Of a stretch of DNA of 38,068 nucleotides, positions 24,979 through 32,995 are shown piece after piece. The notes below the pieces were generated by a model that searched no databases, had not been told where the DNA came from, and saw only the letters and a program-made list of their open reading frames with translations. The stretch lies in the NCBI GenBank assembly GCA_937919655.1, contig CALFPJ010000039.1, forward strand, positions 1 to 38,068, in the 5' to 3' direction. The position numbers were made by a program, and so were the translations under genes. How positions within the stretch are numbered: position 1 is the stretch's first letter; every line of letters starts with the position of its first letter. The DNA is from an uncultured Gemmatimonadales bacterium. GTDB taxonomy: Bacteria; Gemmatimonadota; Gemmatimonadetes; Longimicrobiales; Gaopeijiaceae.

Positions 24979-26019
24979 TCAACGCAGGAGTCCCTTGAGA
25001 ATCTCTCGAGCGACCGAATACGGCGTCCCTTCACCGGCCTGAATAAGGTCCAAATGCGGATCAAGATTGGCTCCCATCACCCCAGAACGGCGCGCGACGC
25101 GGCGGAGTTCTCGGTCCACGACATCCTCCACTCGGCCGCGTGCGCGAGCCCGACGGCGGACGTGGAGCGCGCCGCTCGAAGCGAGCCATTCCCGGTGCGC
25201 CTCAATGGACGTGAGCAGTTCCTCCACCCCCGTCCCGTTTTGGGCAACCGTGGAAAGGACCGGGATCTCCCACCCGGCACCCTCGGAGCTCGGCGCGTCC
25301 TGTGAACGTTCCTGGCGCACAAGTCGGCTCAGATCCACACCGTGGTGGGCTGGCATGTTCTTCCCTACGCCTCCGGCCCTGAGGTGCAACGCCTGCCGGA
25401 GATCTTTGACAACCCGATCCGATCCGGGCCGGTCGGCTTTGTTGACCACAAAAATGTCGGCGATCTCCATCAAGCCTGCTTTCATCGCCTGGATGGCGTC
25501 TCCGGACTCTGGGACGAGAACGACAATCACGGTGTCCGCGGCCGCGGTGATCTCCAATTCGGTTTGTCCGACGCCCACGGTCTCGGCCAAGACACGATCA
25601 AACCCAAACGCGTCCATGAGGTCGACGACCTCCTTGGTCGTCGTCGCCAACCCCCCCAAAGAACCACGCGTGGCCATAGATCGAATGAAGATGCCAGGGT
25701 CCAGGGTCAGGTCGTTCATGCGGATGCGGTCCCCGAGCAGGGCGCCCCCGGAGTAAGGGGATGTTGGGTCCACAGCCACAATGCCGATGTGTTCCTCCTG
25801 CGCCCGATACTGCGTGGCAGCCGCGGCGACCAGCGTGGACTTCCCCGCCCCCGGAGGACCCGTGAAGCCGATTCGGCATGTGGAGGGCTCTCTCTGGAGG
25901 ACCGCATGAAGCAAGTCTTGGAAGCCCTCTCGTTCGTCCTCGACGATCGAGATCGCACGGGCCAGCGCCGGCACCTTACCGGCTCTGAAGCGCTCAAGAA
26001 GTTCCTGATGGAGGATCAT
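24979..26019 (-). CDS. meaB: MeaB/ArgK-family G-protein chaperone of B12 mutase
   Basis: A 346-residue GTPase that guards cobalamin loading and reactivation of acyl-CoA mutases. The P-loop GFTGPPGAGKST is at residues 51-62; VDPTSPYSGGALLGDRIRM, the switch segment AETVGVGQTELE and the guanine-specific NKAD follow. An inserted acidic/serine stretch around residues 235-250 and the C-terminal dimerisation part are near normal length. It lies directly upstream of the mutase large subunit and nine bases after the UbiB stop, so it is probably co-transcribed with both. In IcmF enzymes this domain is fused to the mutase; here it is separate. Confidence 0.94.
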   Translation of the reverse strand: MILHQELLERFRAGKVPALARAISIVEDEREGFQDLLHAVLQREPSTCRIGFTGPPGAGKSTLVAAAATQYRAQEEHIGIVAVDPTSPYSGGALLGDRIRMNDLTLDPGIFIRSMATRGSLGGLATTTKEVVDLMDAFGFDRVLAETVGVGQTELEITAAADTVIVVLVPESGDAIQAMKAGLMEIADIFVVNKADRPGSDRVVKDLRQALHLRAGGVGKNMPAHHGVDLSRLVRQERSQDAPSSEGAGWEIPVLSTVAQNGTGVEELLTSIEAHREWLASSGALHVRRRARARGRVEDVVDRELRRVARRSGVMGANLDPHLDLIQAGEGTPYSVAREILKGLLR

Positions 26020-26028
26020 ATATTCATC

Positions 26029-27690
26029 TCACTTCCACTCGTCCGGACGCACACCACGGGCATGGCGCAGCGGGTTCTCAAGTAAGTGAGTCGGAATAAA
26101 GAGAACAACAGTGAACATCACGAGCGCAGCGAGCAGCCCGGCCCCGAGCAGAAACCAATTACGCAGCGCGATGAACAGTATGGACGTGATGACTGCCGTC
26201 GCCGAAGCAAAGATACTCAGGAGCAGTCGTCGCGCCTGGAGATGTACGAATCGTTCGGCGCCTTGAATATCTCGCGGATGCACTCTGACTCGGAGTTCTT
26301 CTCGTTCTGCGCGGGTCACGAGGTCGCGAACAGAGCGCACGGCAGACTGAGCCTCGTCCAAGAAATTCTTGGCGATCTGTGATGGTCGCTGCCCTGTGGA
26401 ACGCAGCAATTCCGCGTGGTTCTCGAGTACCACACCCTTGATGAACGTGAACCCGTCGAAGTTCACGTCGTAGTTGAACGCCATCCCCTCGATCAGCGCC
26501 CCAGTCCGGAAGAAGTAGACGAGTTCCTGAGGGAGCACGAGCGGCCAGGTGTAAAAAGTGTCAAGAAATTCTGCGATGACCTCTTCGACAATGCGTTGAC
26601 GATTCGTGGTCTTCGCCCTCTGAACAATTCTCAGAAGTTCAGTTGCAGCTTCTCGGATCTCCCCGCGCGAGACCTCTGGGCTGATCATGCCAAGACGGTA
26701 CATCTCGTTGATCACCCCGTCTATGTCCTCACTGCTGATCGCCAAAGCAACGTTCAAAATCGACTCTCGGGTCCACCGCGGGACCTCGATGACGGCCCCC
26801 CAGTCCAAGACGATCAATGTCCCGTCATCCTGAACTAACAAGTTCCCGGGATGGGGATCCGCATGCATAAAGCCATCGACCATCATCATCCGGAGATAGA
26901 CCCCCGTCAGGGACTCCATGACCCGCTTGAAGGACAGTCGTCCAGATGCGAACAAATCATGCAGCTGATCGATTTTGGTTCCCGAACAGTGCTCCATCAC
27001 GAGTACGCGCCGGCGCGTAAACTCCTCCAGCACCTCAGGCGCCCGAACTCTCATGTCATCAGCGAAGGCTACCTGGAACCGCGCGACGTTTCGCGCTTCC
27101 TCACGGAAGTCCATCTCGGCCCGGATCCGCACCGAGAACTCCCGAACCACATTGGTGAGCGCCCTGACATGATGGTTCGGGAATAGGATATTCACCCAAA
27201 ACAGCAGCCTAAATGAGATATCTAGGTCCAGAGCGATCGCCTCCTCGACGCCTGGCCGGAGCACCTTGATGACCACATCGCGACCTCGGACCCGGCCACG
27301 ATAGACCTGACCAAGGGACGCTGCCGCGATCGGCTCGTCACTGAACTCTTCGAAGATCTCGGAAATCGGAGCTCCGAGTTCGGTCTCGACCACGGCGCGC
27401 ACAGGTCCGGGTGGATCCGCCGGGACCTGATCCTGGAGTCGCGAAATTTGCGAGAGGTACGGCTCTGGGAGAATGTCGGCCCGAGAGCTCAGCAGCTGTG
27501 CCAACTTGATAAACATCGGTCCCGACTTCGCCAGCCGTGCCGTCAGCAGCTCCGCCCGCCGAAGATGGTGCTCGTCACTGCGGTTAAGCGGACGACCGAA
27601 CACGATCCAGCTCCGGCGATCGCGCAAAAAAGCGACCACGAACGGGCTGAGCCTGAACAGCACCGAAAGCGTCCGTATAAGACGCCTCAC
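26029..27690 (-). CDS. ubiB: ABC1/UbiB-family atypical kinase
   Basis: A 553-residue UbiB/COQ8-like protein linked to quinone biosynthesis and lipid handling. The kinase-like core has the Ala-rich loop AAASLGQV (122-129), Lys142 in VIKVLRPG, HADPHPGN (276-283) and Asp296 in LDWG, the DFG equivalent. The signature KxGQ motif is K62-L-A-Q here, with Ala replacing Gly. Two C-terminal membrane helices (about 488-535) match membrane-anchored UbiB. The GTG at 27690 follows GGAGGG by five bases. It lies 22 bp after mgtE and nine bases before meaB. The link to the B12 genes may be only positional. Confidence 0.9.
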   Translation of the reverse strand: MRRLIRTLSVLFRLSPFVVAFLRDRRSWIVFGRPLNRSDEHHLRRAELLTARLAKSGPMFIKLAQLLSSRADILPEPYLSQISRLQDQVPADPPGPVRAVVETELGAPISEIFEEFSDEPIAAASLGQVYRGRVRGRDVVIKVLRPGVEEAIALDLDISFRLLFWVNILFPNHHVRALTNVVREFSVRIRAEMDFREEARNVARFQVAFADDMRVRAPEVLEEFTRRRVLVMEHCSGTKIDQLHDLFASGRLSFKRVMESLTGVYLRMMMVDGFMHADPHPGNLLVQDDGTLIVLDWGAVIEVPRWTRESILNVALAISSEDIDGVINEMYRLGMISPEVSRGEIREAATELLRIVQRAKTTNRQRIVEEVIAEFLDTFYTWPLVLPQELVYFFRTGALIEGMAFNYDVNFDGFTFIKGVVLENHAELLRSTGQRPSQIAKNFLDEAQSAVRSVRDLVTRAEREELRVRVHPRDIQGAERFVHLQARRLLLSIFASATAVITSILFIALRNWFLLGAGLLAALVMFTVVLFIPTHLLENPLRHARGVRPDEWK

Positions 27691-27712
27691 GCGCTCCCTC
27701 CGGCCTCACCGA

Positions 27713-29065
27713 TCATAAAAGGAACCTGGACGCCAATCCGAGCAGGAGGAAGAACCCACAGAGGTCAGTGAGCGTATTGATAAACACCGAAGAGGCCACC
27801 GAGGGGTCCACACCCATGCGCTCAAGCGTTGTGGGAACGAAGGCACCGGCAAAGCCAGCGACGATCTGGTTCCCCCACATGGCCACCATGGCCACCGCCC
27901 CGAGCTTCGGGTTGGCCCCCGGAATGAAGAACGCGAGAACCCCAAGCCCCAGGCCCAGGACCGCTCCGTTCACGAGGCCGATCAGGATTTCCTTGCCAAC
28001 GAAACCGCGAGCACTGCCCCGTCCCTCCACCGTGATCCGACGAATCGTGATCGCCAGGGACTGCGTGCCAGAACTACCACCCATCGCCGCGATGATCGGT
28101 GCGATGAACGCGAGCGTAGTGATCTGTGCGATGGTGTCCTCGAAGATCAGGATCACCGAGGCAGCGAGAGACGCGGTCAGCAGGTTCAGCAATAGCCAAG
28201 GCAGACGGACTCGCACGGAATCGATCCACCCGTGCTTGAGCTCGTCCTCCGTGGATACACCGGCGAGCAGCAGAATATCCTCGGTCTGCTCCGTTTCCAT
28301 GACGTCGATCACGTCATCGAAGGTGATGCGACCAAGCAAGATCCCGGCCCCAGACACCACGGGCATTGAGGCGAGGTTGTACCGGGCAATCAGCCGACCG
28401 ACCTGCTCCTGATCGAGATCCGGAAGGGCGGTCGCCAGCGGTGCCTCGACGAGGCCCTCGATCGGGTCTTCAGGGGTCGCAATGACCAGATCGGCGAGCC
28501 GCAGCGTACCAAGCAGTCGGTCCGCCTCGTCCACCACGAAGATCGTATAGAAGTGCTCTACTTCACGTCCCTGAAGTCGGACTTCATCAATCGCCTGGGC
28601 CGCGGTCAGTGACCCTCGGACCTTGACCAACGCCGTGGTCATCAGCCCACCCGCGGTCTCCTCGTCGTACTCGAGCAAATCACGGAGGTCCCCCGCATCC
28701 TCCTCCGAAAGCGCATCAAAAATCGCCCGTTGTTCTTCGGGTTCGAGCTCTCCGATCAGGTCCGCAGCGTCGTCGTCCGCGAGTTCGTGGAGGAGCTCGG
28801 CACCTTTCTGCGGCGTAAAGGCGGCGAGCAGATCTCCCCGCTCCTCTCCCTCCTCCATTTCCGCGAGCGCTTCAGACGCGACGTCCGGCGGAAGCGCCGA
28901 AAGGAGCTGAACCTGCTGATCCTCTTCCAGCAGCTCTACGATATCCGCGATGTCGGACGGGTGGAGACCTTCGACTTCCCGATAAAGAGACTCCAGGTCT
29001 CCTGCAGCCACGAGGGCACGAACGCGCGCTCGGGTTACGTGTAGCTCTTCTGCGGAGGTGCTCAT
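27713..29065 (-). CDS. mgtE: Magnesium transporter MgtE
   Basis: A 450-residue Mg2+ channel. The acidic helical N domain (about 10-125, many DD/EE pairs), two CBS domains (about 130-255) and five C-terminal membrane helices are in the standard order. The pore region has AFIAPIIAAMGGSSGTQS and NQIVAGFAGA. In this family Mg2+ binding to the N and CBS domains closes the pore. The ATG at 29065 gives a usual start; an in-frame start at 29119 is less likely. No clear ribosome site is seen. The 223 bp up to ybeY hold the repeat at 29219-29286. Confidence 0.95.
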   Translation of the reverse strand: MSTSAEELHVTRARVRALVAAGDLESLYREVEGLHPSDIADIVELLEEDQQVQLLSALPPDVASEALAEMEEGEERGDLLAAFTPQKGAELLHELADDDAADLIGELEPEEQRAIFDALSEEDAGDLRDLLEYDEETAGGLMTTALVKVRGSLTAAQAIDEVRLQGREVEHFYTIFVVDEADRLLGTLRLADLVIATPEDPIEGLVEAPLATALPDLDQEQVGRLIARYNLASMPVVSGAGILLGRITFDDVIDVMETEQTEDILLLAGVSTEDELKHGWIDSVRVRLPWLLLNLLTASLAASVILIFEDTIAQITTLAFIAPIIAAMGGSSGTQSLAITIRRITVEGRGSARGFVGKEILIGLVNGAVLGLGLGVLAFFIPGANPKLGAVAMVAMWGNQIVAGFAGAFVPTTLERMGVDPSVASSVFINTLTDLCGFFLLLGLASRFLL

Positions 29066-29218
29066 TGCGGGCGGGGTCAGAGGCTGAAATGGCCGTGACC
29101 GGTCGAGTGCGAGCGCCACCAGCTAGGCCAGCCGAAAAGCTACGTCGAGACTCGTTCCGGGGCTGGAAGATCCCGGCACGGCGCACCACCCGCAAGGCAG
29201 GAAGAGTTGTCGACGGAC

Positions 29219-29286
29219 CTAGTGTGGTGTATCAGAAGTGCCTCGGCGCTCTCGGTGGCTCGGGAACTTCTGAGACACCACACTAG
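29219..29286. repeat. 68-bp inverted-repeat element (copy B), possible terminator of ybeY
   Basis: The 21-nt arms 29219-29239 and 29266-29286 are reverse complements with one mismatch, start and end in CTAG, and enclose a 26-nt loop. On the minus strand the loop carries CACCGAGAGCGCCGA, nearly identical to the centre of the element at 82-246, and the outer ends (CTAGTGT, CAGAAGTT) are shared too. The two are members of one repeat family. Here it begins two bases after the ybeY stop and could fold as a strong transcript-end hairpin before mgtE. Confidence 0.75.
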
Positions 29287-29288
29287 CC

Positions 29289-29696
29289 TCAGCCTTCTAG
29301 GACCTCGACCACCATGCACTCCTGCAGGACATACATCGGACTCTGCATCCGCTCAGTCCCCTCAGGGTGATCATGCCCCAACACGTGAAGCGCCCCGTGA
29401 ATCAGGAGGCGCACCAGTTCTTCCTCGAAGGAGACCCCTTCTTCCGCAGCCTGACGCCGGGCCTGATCCACGCACACGTACACGTCACCCAGCGGCGCCT
29501 CGTGCTGACCCAAAGAGAAGGCGATCACATCCGTCGTTCTATCCCGCTCCAGGTATTGGCGGTTCAACCCGGTGATCTCCTCGTCTGAGACCAACGTGAC
29601 CGACAGCTCCGTCTGACGCCCGTCGTCCTCCAATACGCGCAAGGCGGCGGCATGAAGTAACTCGACGGGCGCTTCGGTGAACTCGCCCACATTCAC
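29289..29696 (-). CDS. ybeY: Endoribonuclease YbeY
   Basis: A 135-residue metal-dependent RNase for 16S rRNA 3' maturation and ribosome quality control. The zinc motif HGALHVLGHDH is complete, and RTTDVIAFS and LGDVYVCVDQA are conserved family segments. The start is taken as GTG at 29696, 17 bp after the pgpH stop; an upstream non-ATG start is possible since no clear ribosome site is visible. It belongs to the phoH-pgpH-ybeY block, whose order is widely conserved. Confidence 0.95.
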   Translation of the reverse strand: MNVGEFTEAPVELLHAAALRVLEDDGRQTELSVTLVSDEEITGLNRQYLERDRTTDVIAFSLGQHEAPLGDVYVCVDQARRQAAEEGVSFEEELVRLLIHGALHVLGHDHPEGTERMQSPMYVLQECMVVEVLEG

Positions 29697-29713
29697 CTGA
29701 ATGACCCAAGGCT

Positions 29714-31996
29714 TCAGGTGACGTCCTCAAACGCTGGGACCGCCACAGCACCCGAGTCGTCTGTCGGCTCCGTACCTTCGTGCTCGGCCTCAGTCAGATG
29801 TTTGGTGGTCGGGTATTCGATGCGGCGGTGAAGAACGCCGGCGAGGATCTTCACAAACTGATCCTTTACCTGGGTGATCTCGCCCATGGTGAGCGGTGCT
29901 TCGTCGAGCTGCCCCTGAGCGATCTTCCCCTCGAAGATGTTCTCAATGAGATCCCGTACTCGTTCCGGCGTCGGTTCGCGCATCGCCCGCGTCGCCGATT
30001 CGCAAGAATCGGCCAGCATGACGATCGCGGTCTCCCTAGATTGCGGCTTGGGTCCCGGATAGGAGAACCGCTCGGGGTCGACTTCATCACCTGACTCCTC
30101 GCGTGCCTTCTCGTAAAAGAACCCAATCGGTTGCGTCCCGTGATGCTCAAGAATGAACTGCAATACGACTGCGGGGACCTTCGCGTCTTTTGCGAGCCGC
30201 ACTCCTTCGGTCACGTGCTCTCGCACGATGGCCGCCGAAGTCTCTGGCTTCAGTTTGTCGTGGGGGTTTCGTCCATCTGTTTGGTTCTCCACGAAGTAGT
30301 GCGGCTTCAGCATCTTGCCCACGTCGTGGTAGTAGACCCCAACTCGGCTCAAGAGCCCATTCGCACCGATCTCCGTCGCAGCACTCTCCGCGAGGTTCGC
30401 CACGTTGATCGAGTGGGCGTAGGTCCCCGGCGCCTCCAGTGAGAGGCGACGTAGGAGCGGGCGAGTCGGATCTGCCCATTCGAGGAGCGTCTGGTCGGTC
30501 GTGATGCCGGTGAAGAGTTCAAAGACGAATAAGAAACCCATAGCGAGCAGCGCCGACACCGTAGCATTCCCGGCCAAGGCGGCGGAGCCGCGAAGCACCG
30601 CACCCATGTCTCCCGACGTCGCCAACCCGTGGGAGAACAACATCACGCCGCCTGCCACCGAGATGATCGCAATCGATAGCCACGTCTCAGAGCGGCGCCG
30701 AACCGCGCGAACGCTCATCGCCGCCGCGGCCCCAGCGACCATGAGGGCGAGCACACTCCCGTAGGCGGAGAACGGAGCCAACGTCCCGGTCGTTGCGACA
30801 AGGATCAGGACGAGAAAGAGCGACATCCTGGAGTCCCAGAGCACGGCCACGGGAAGTGCGACAAACGCGATCGGAAGCCATTCGGCGGCCAGTTCGTTCC
30901 GGTCAATCAAAACGGCGGCGCCAAAGTACGCCGCGACTAAGAGTGCGATCAGAAGCAGCCAACGGAAGTTCGCATACACCTCCGGCCGATTAAAAAAGAG
31001 CAGGAGCCCGAAAAGAGCGAACATCATGACGTTGACCATGACCGCTCCAAAGAGTGCCCCCGGTCCGAGCGCCTCAGCCTCAATCAGTCCCAGGGCCCGC
31101 AACTCGTCCTCATAGGCGGTAAGTCGCTCTAGTGCCTCGGGTCCAATGGGGTCGGCCTGGCGGACGATCGCCTGGCCCTCGAGCACATTGGCCTTGGTCG
31201 GCGACACCGAGCGGGACGCGGCGCCGCGGTCCATTTCAGTGGCCACGACATTGAGTACCAACGTGTAGTCGATATGCCCGATCAGGATCAGGTTAAACAG
31301 AAGCGACGCTTCCGGGGGTGTCCCCGAGGGAAGCATGGGCGCTGCCTGATCAAGGAAGTCGCGAGAGGTGAGAATGTCCCCGACCGGCATGGAATGCTCT
31401 GGCCGCTCGGCCTCTCTCACGGTCACGCTGCTGGTGGTCGCTCCATCCACCAAAGACCCTGCCACCACACCACGCCGGAGCACTTGGTCCGCCGCAAGCA
31501 CGGCGGCCGCCCTGAAGGCAGCCCGCGAACCAGCATCACGAATGAAATCGACCTGTGACGGCGTGGCGATAATCCGATTACCCCTCAGAATCGCATCCAC
31601 GCGACCTCGGTCTCCTTGCGCGGAGGCAGAGTCCAGTTGATCGAAAAACCCATGTAAGCGGGCCATGACCGAATCCGTCACTTCCGGCAAAAAGTCGAAC
31701 GTGGGAGGCACGGCATCCATCACGCTGCGCCGTTCTGCCTCCAGCTCCGCTGGCGTCTTTGGGACGCTGAACGGGACGGTAGCGATGACGTCTTCCGTCG
31801 CGACCATTCCTTCCACATAGGAGAGCACCTCGGTACCCCTCGCAGGCGGGAAGAACACGGCGACCATGCCCGCGAGTCCAACCACGAGAAGTAAGCGCGC
31901 ACCGTGGTGCGAAAGCCTTGCCCCCCAGGAACCGTCAGGCGCCCGAGATAGGCGGTGTAGGACGGAGTCCGCGTTCCGATCGGCTCGACGGCTCAA
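29714..31996 (-). CDS. pgpH: 7TM-HD domain phosphodiesterase (PgpH-like, c-di-AMP hydrolase family)
   Basis: A 760-residue inner-membrane protein. It has one N-terminal helix (34-50), an extracytoplasmic 7TMR-HDED-type domain (about 55-300), seven helices (about 312-500) and a cytoplasmic HD domain (about 520-700) with His528 in TYAHSI and H557-D558 in YYHDVGKM. PgpH proteins of Listeria and relatives hydrolyse c-di-AMP; activity here is inferred from family. The TTG start overlaps the phoH stop (TTGA). The RCK_C domain of the transporter at 12782-14962 would be a possible reader of the same nucleotide. Confidence 0.92.
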   Translation of the reverse strand: MSRRADRNADSVLHRLSRAPDGSWGARLSHHGARLLLVVGLAGMVAVFFPPARGTEVLSYVEGMVATEDVIATVPFSVPKTPAELEAERRSVMDAVPPTFDFLPEVTDSVMARLHGFFDQLDSASAQGDRGRVDAILRGNRIIATPSQVDFIRDAGSRAAFRAAAVLAADQVLRRGVVAGSLVDGATTSSVTVREAERPEHSMPVGDILTSRDFLDQAAPMLPSGTPPEASLLFNLILIGHIDYTLVLNVVATEMDRGAASRSVSPTKANVLEGQAIVRQADPIGPEALERLTAYEDELRALGLIEAEALGPGALFGAVMVNVMMFALFGLLLFFNRPEVYANFRWLLLIALLVAAYFGAAVLIDRNELAAEWLPIAFVALPVAVLWDSRMSLFLVLILVATTGTLAPFSAYGSVLALMVAGAAAAMSVRAVRRRSETWLSIAIISVAGGVMLFSHGLATSGDMGAVLRGSAALAGNATVSALLAMGFLFVFELFTGITTDQTLLEWADPTRPLLRRLSLEAPGTYAHSINVANLAESAATEIGANGLLSRVGVYYHDVGKMLKPHYFVENQTDGRNPHDKLKPETSAAIVREHVTEGVRLAKDAKVPAVVLQFILEHHGTQPIGFFYEKAREESGDEVDPERFSYPGPKPQSRETAIVMLADSCESATRAMREPTPERVRDLIENIFEGKIAQGQLDEAPLTMGEITQVKDQFVKILAGVLHRRIEYPTTKHLTEAEHEGTEPTDDSGAVAVPAFEDVT

Positions 31997-32979
31997 GCGT
32001 CCGCCGCCTCGTTGTCCGCCGCATCTGAATACGCCTTGATGATGTCCTTCACCAGACGGTGCCGGAGTACGTCTCGAGGCTCAAGGTAAATCATGGAGAT
32101 CCCTTCAATGCCGGTAAGAATTTGCTCCACTTCGAGCAACCCAGAGTCCTGCTTCTTCGGAAGATCGATCTGGGTCTTGTCTCCGGTGATCACCACTTGG
32201 GAGTTCAAGCCAAGCCGGGTCAGGAACATCTTCATCTGGGCGGTCGTCGCGTTCTGCGCCTCGTCCAGGATCACGAAGGCGTCGGAGAGCGTGCGGCCTC
32301 GCATATAGGCAAGCGGCGCGATCTCAATGATCGACTCCTCCAAGGCACGCTGCACACGCTCATGCGGCATCATGTCTTCGAGGGCGTCATACAACGGCCT
32401 CAGATATGGATCGACCTTGTCTTGGAGATCGCCGGGGAGGAAGCCGAGCTTCTCCCCTGCCTCCACCGCCGGGCGAGCCAGAACAATTCGGCGCACACGC
32501 TTCTTGTAGAGGGCGTCCACCGCGCACGCGACCGCCAGGTACGTCTTGCCTGTCCCCGCTGGGCCGATGCCGATTACGATGTCGTTATTCATGATCGCCT
32601 CCACATATCCGCGTTGCCCTTCGGATTTTGGGACGATCACTTTCCGAGATCCAGGGATGGCGATGCGAATCTGCTCGCTCGGATGCACGATCCCCTCAGC
32701 ACCCAACGCATCAACGCCGTCCGCGAATCGAGCGATGTCTGGCACATCAAACGGCGCCCGGAGGCGGGCCAATTCGATCATGTGCTGTACAACAGGAACC
32801 GACCGCTCGATCGAAGCCAAGCCGCCAGACAGGATCAGGTGGCTGCCGCGCATGACCACGCGAATCCCAAAGAGGCGCGTCAGCTCCTGCATATTGCGAT
32901 CGTTGACTCCCGCAAGCATGAGCGGGTCTGCCCCATCGGCATCGAGTCGATGTTCGATCATCGTGTCGCCGTTCGCCAA
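31993..32979 (-). CDS. phoH: PhoH-like ATPase
   Basis: A 328-residue PhoH/YbeZ-type ATPase that often partners YbeY in RNA metabolism. An N-terminal KH-like part (about 20-75) precedes the P-loop ATPase, with GIGPAGTGKTYLA (about 137-149) and VILDEAQN for Walker B, then ITGDKTQIDLP. The TTG at 32979 has AGGAGA at suitable spacing; an ATG six codons in is the alternative. The gap to the aspS stop is 16 bp, and pgpH overlaps its end. Confidence 0.96.
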   Translation of the reverse strand: MANGDTMIEHRLDADGADPLMLAGVNDRNMQELTRLFGIRVVMRGSHLILSGGLASIERSVPVVQHMIELARLRAPFDVPDIARFADGVDALGAEGIVHPSEQIRIAIPGSRKVIVPKSEGQRGYVEAIMNNDIVIGIGPAGTGKTYLAVACAVDALYKKRVRRIVLARPAVEAGEKLGFLPGDLQDKVDPYLRPLYDALEDMMPHERVQRALEESIIEIAPLAYMRGRTLSDAFVILDEAQNATTAQMKMFLTRLGLNSQVVITGDKTQIDLPKKQDSGLLEVEQILTGIEGISMIYLEPRDVLRHRLVKDIIKAYSDAADNEAADA

Positions 32980-32995
32980 AAAATCTCCTGAGGGG

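Noticed and set aside
27768..28412. 214-codon plus-strand frame
   Set aside because: It is antisense to the MgtE membrane and CBS domains and has no recognisable motif.
29291..29300. AGCCTTCTAG resembling part of the end repeat at 61-85
   Set aside because: Only ten bases match and they are coding bases at the end of ybeY; this is a chance match.
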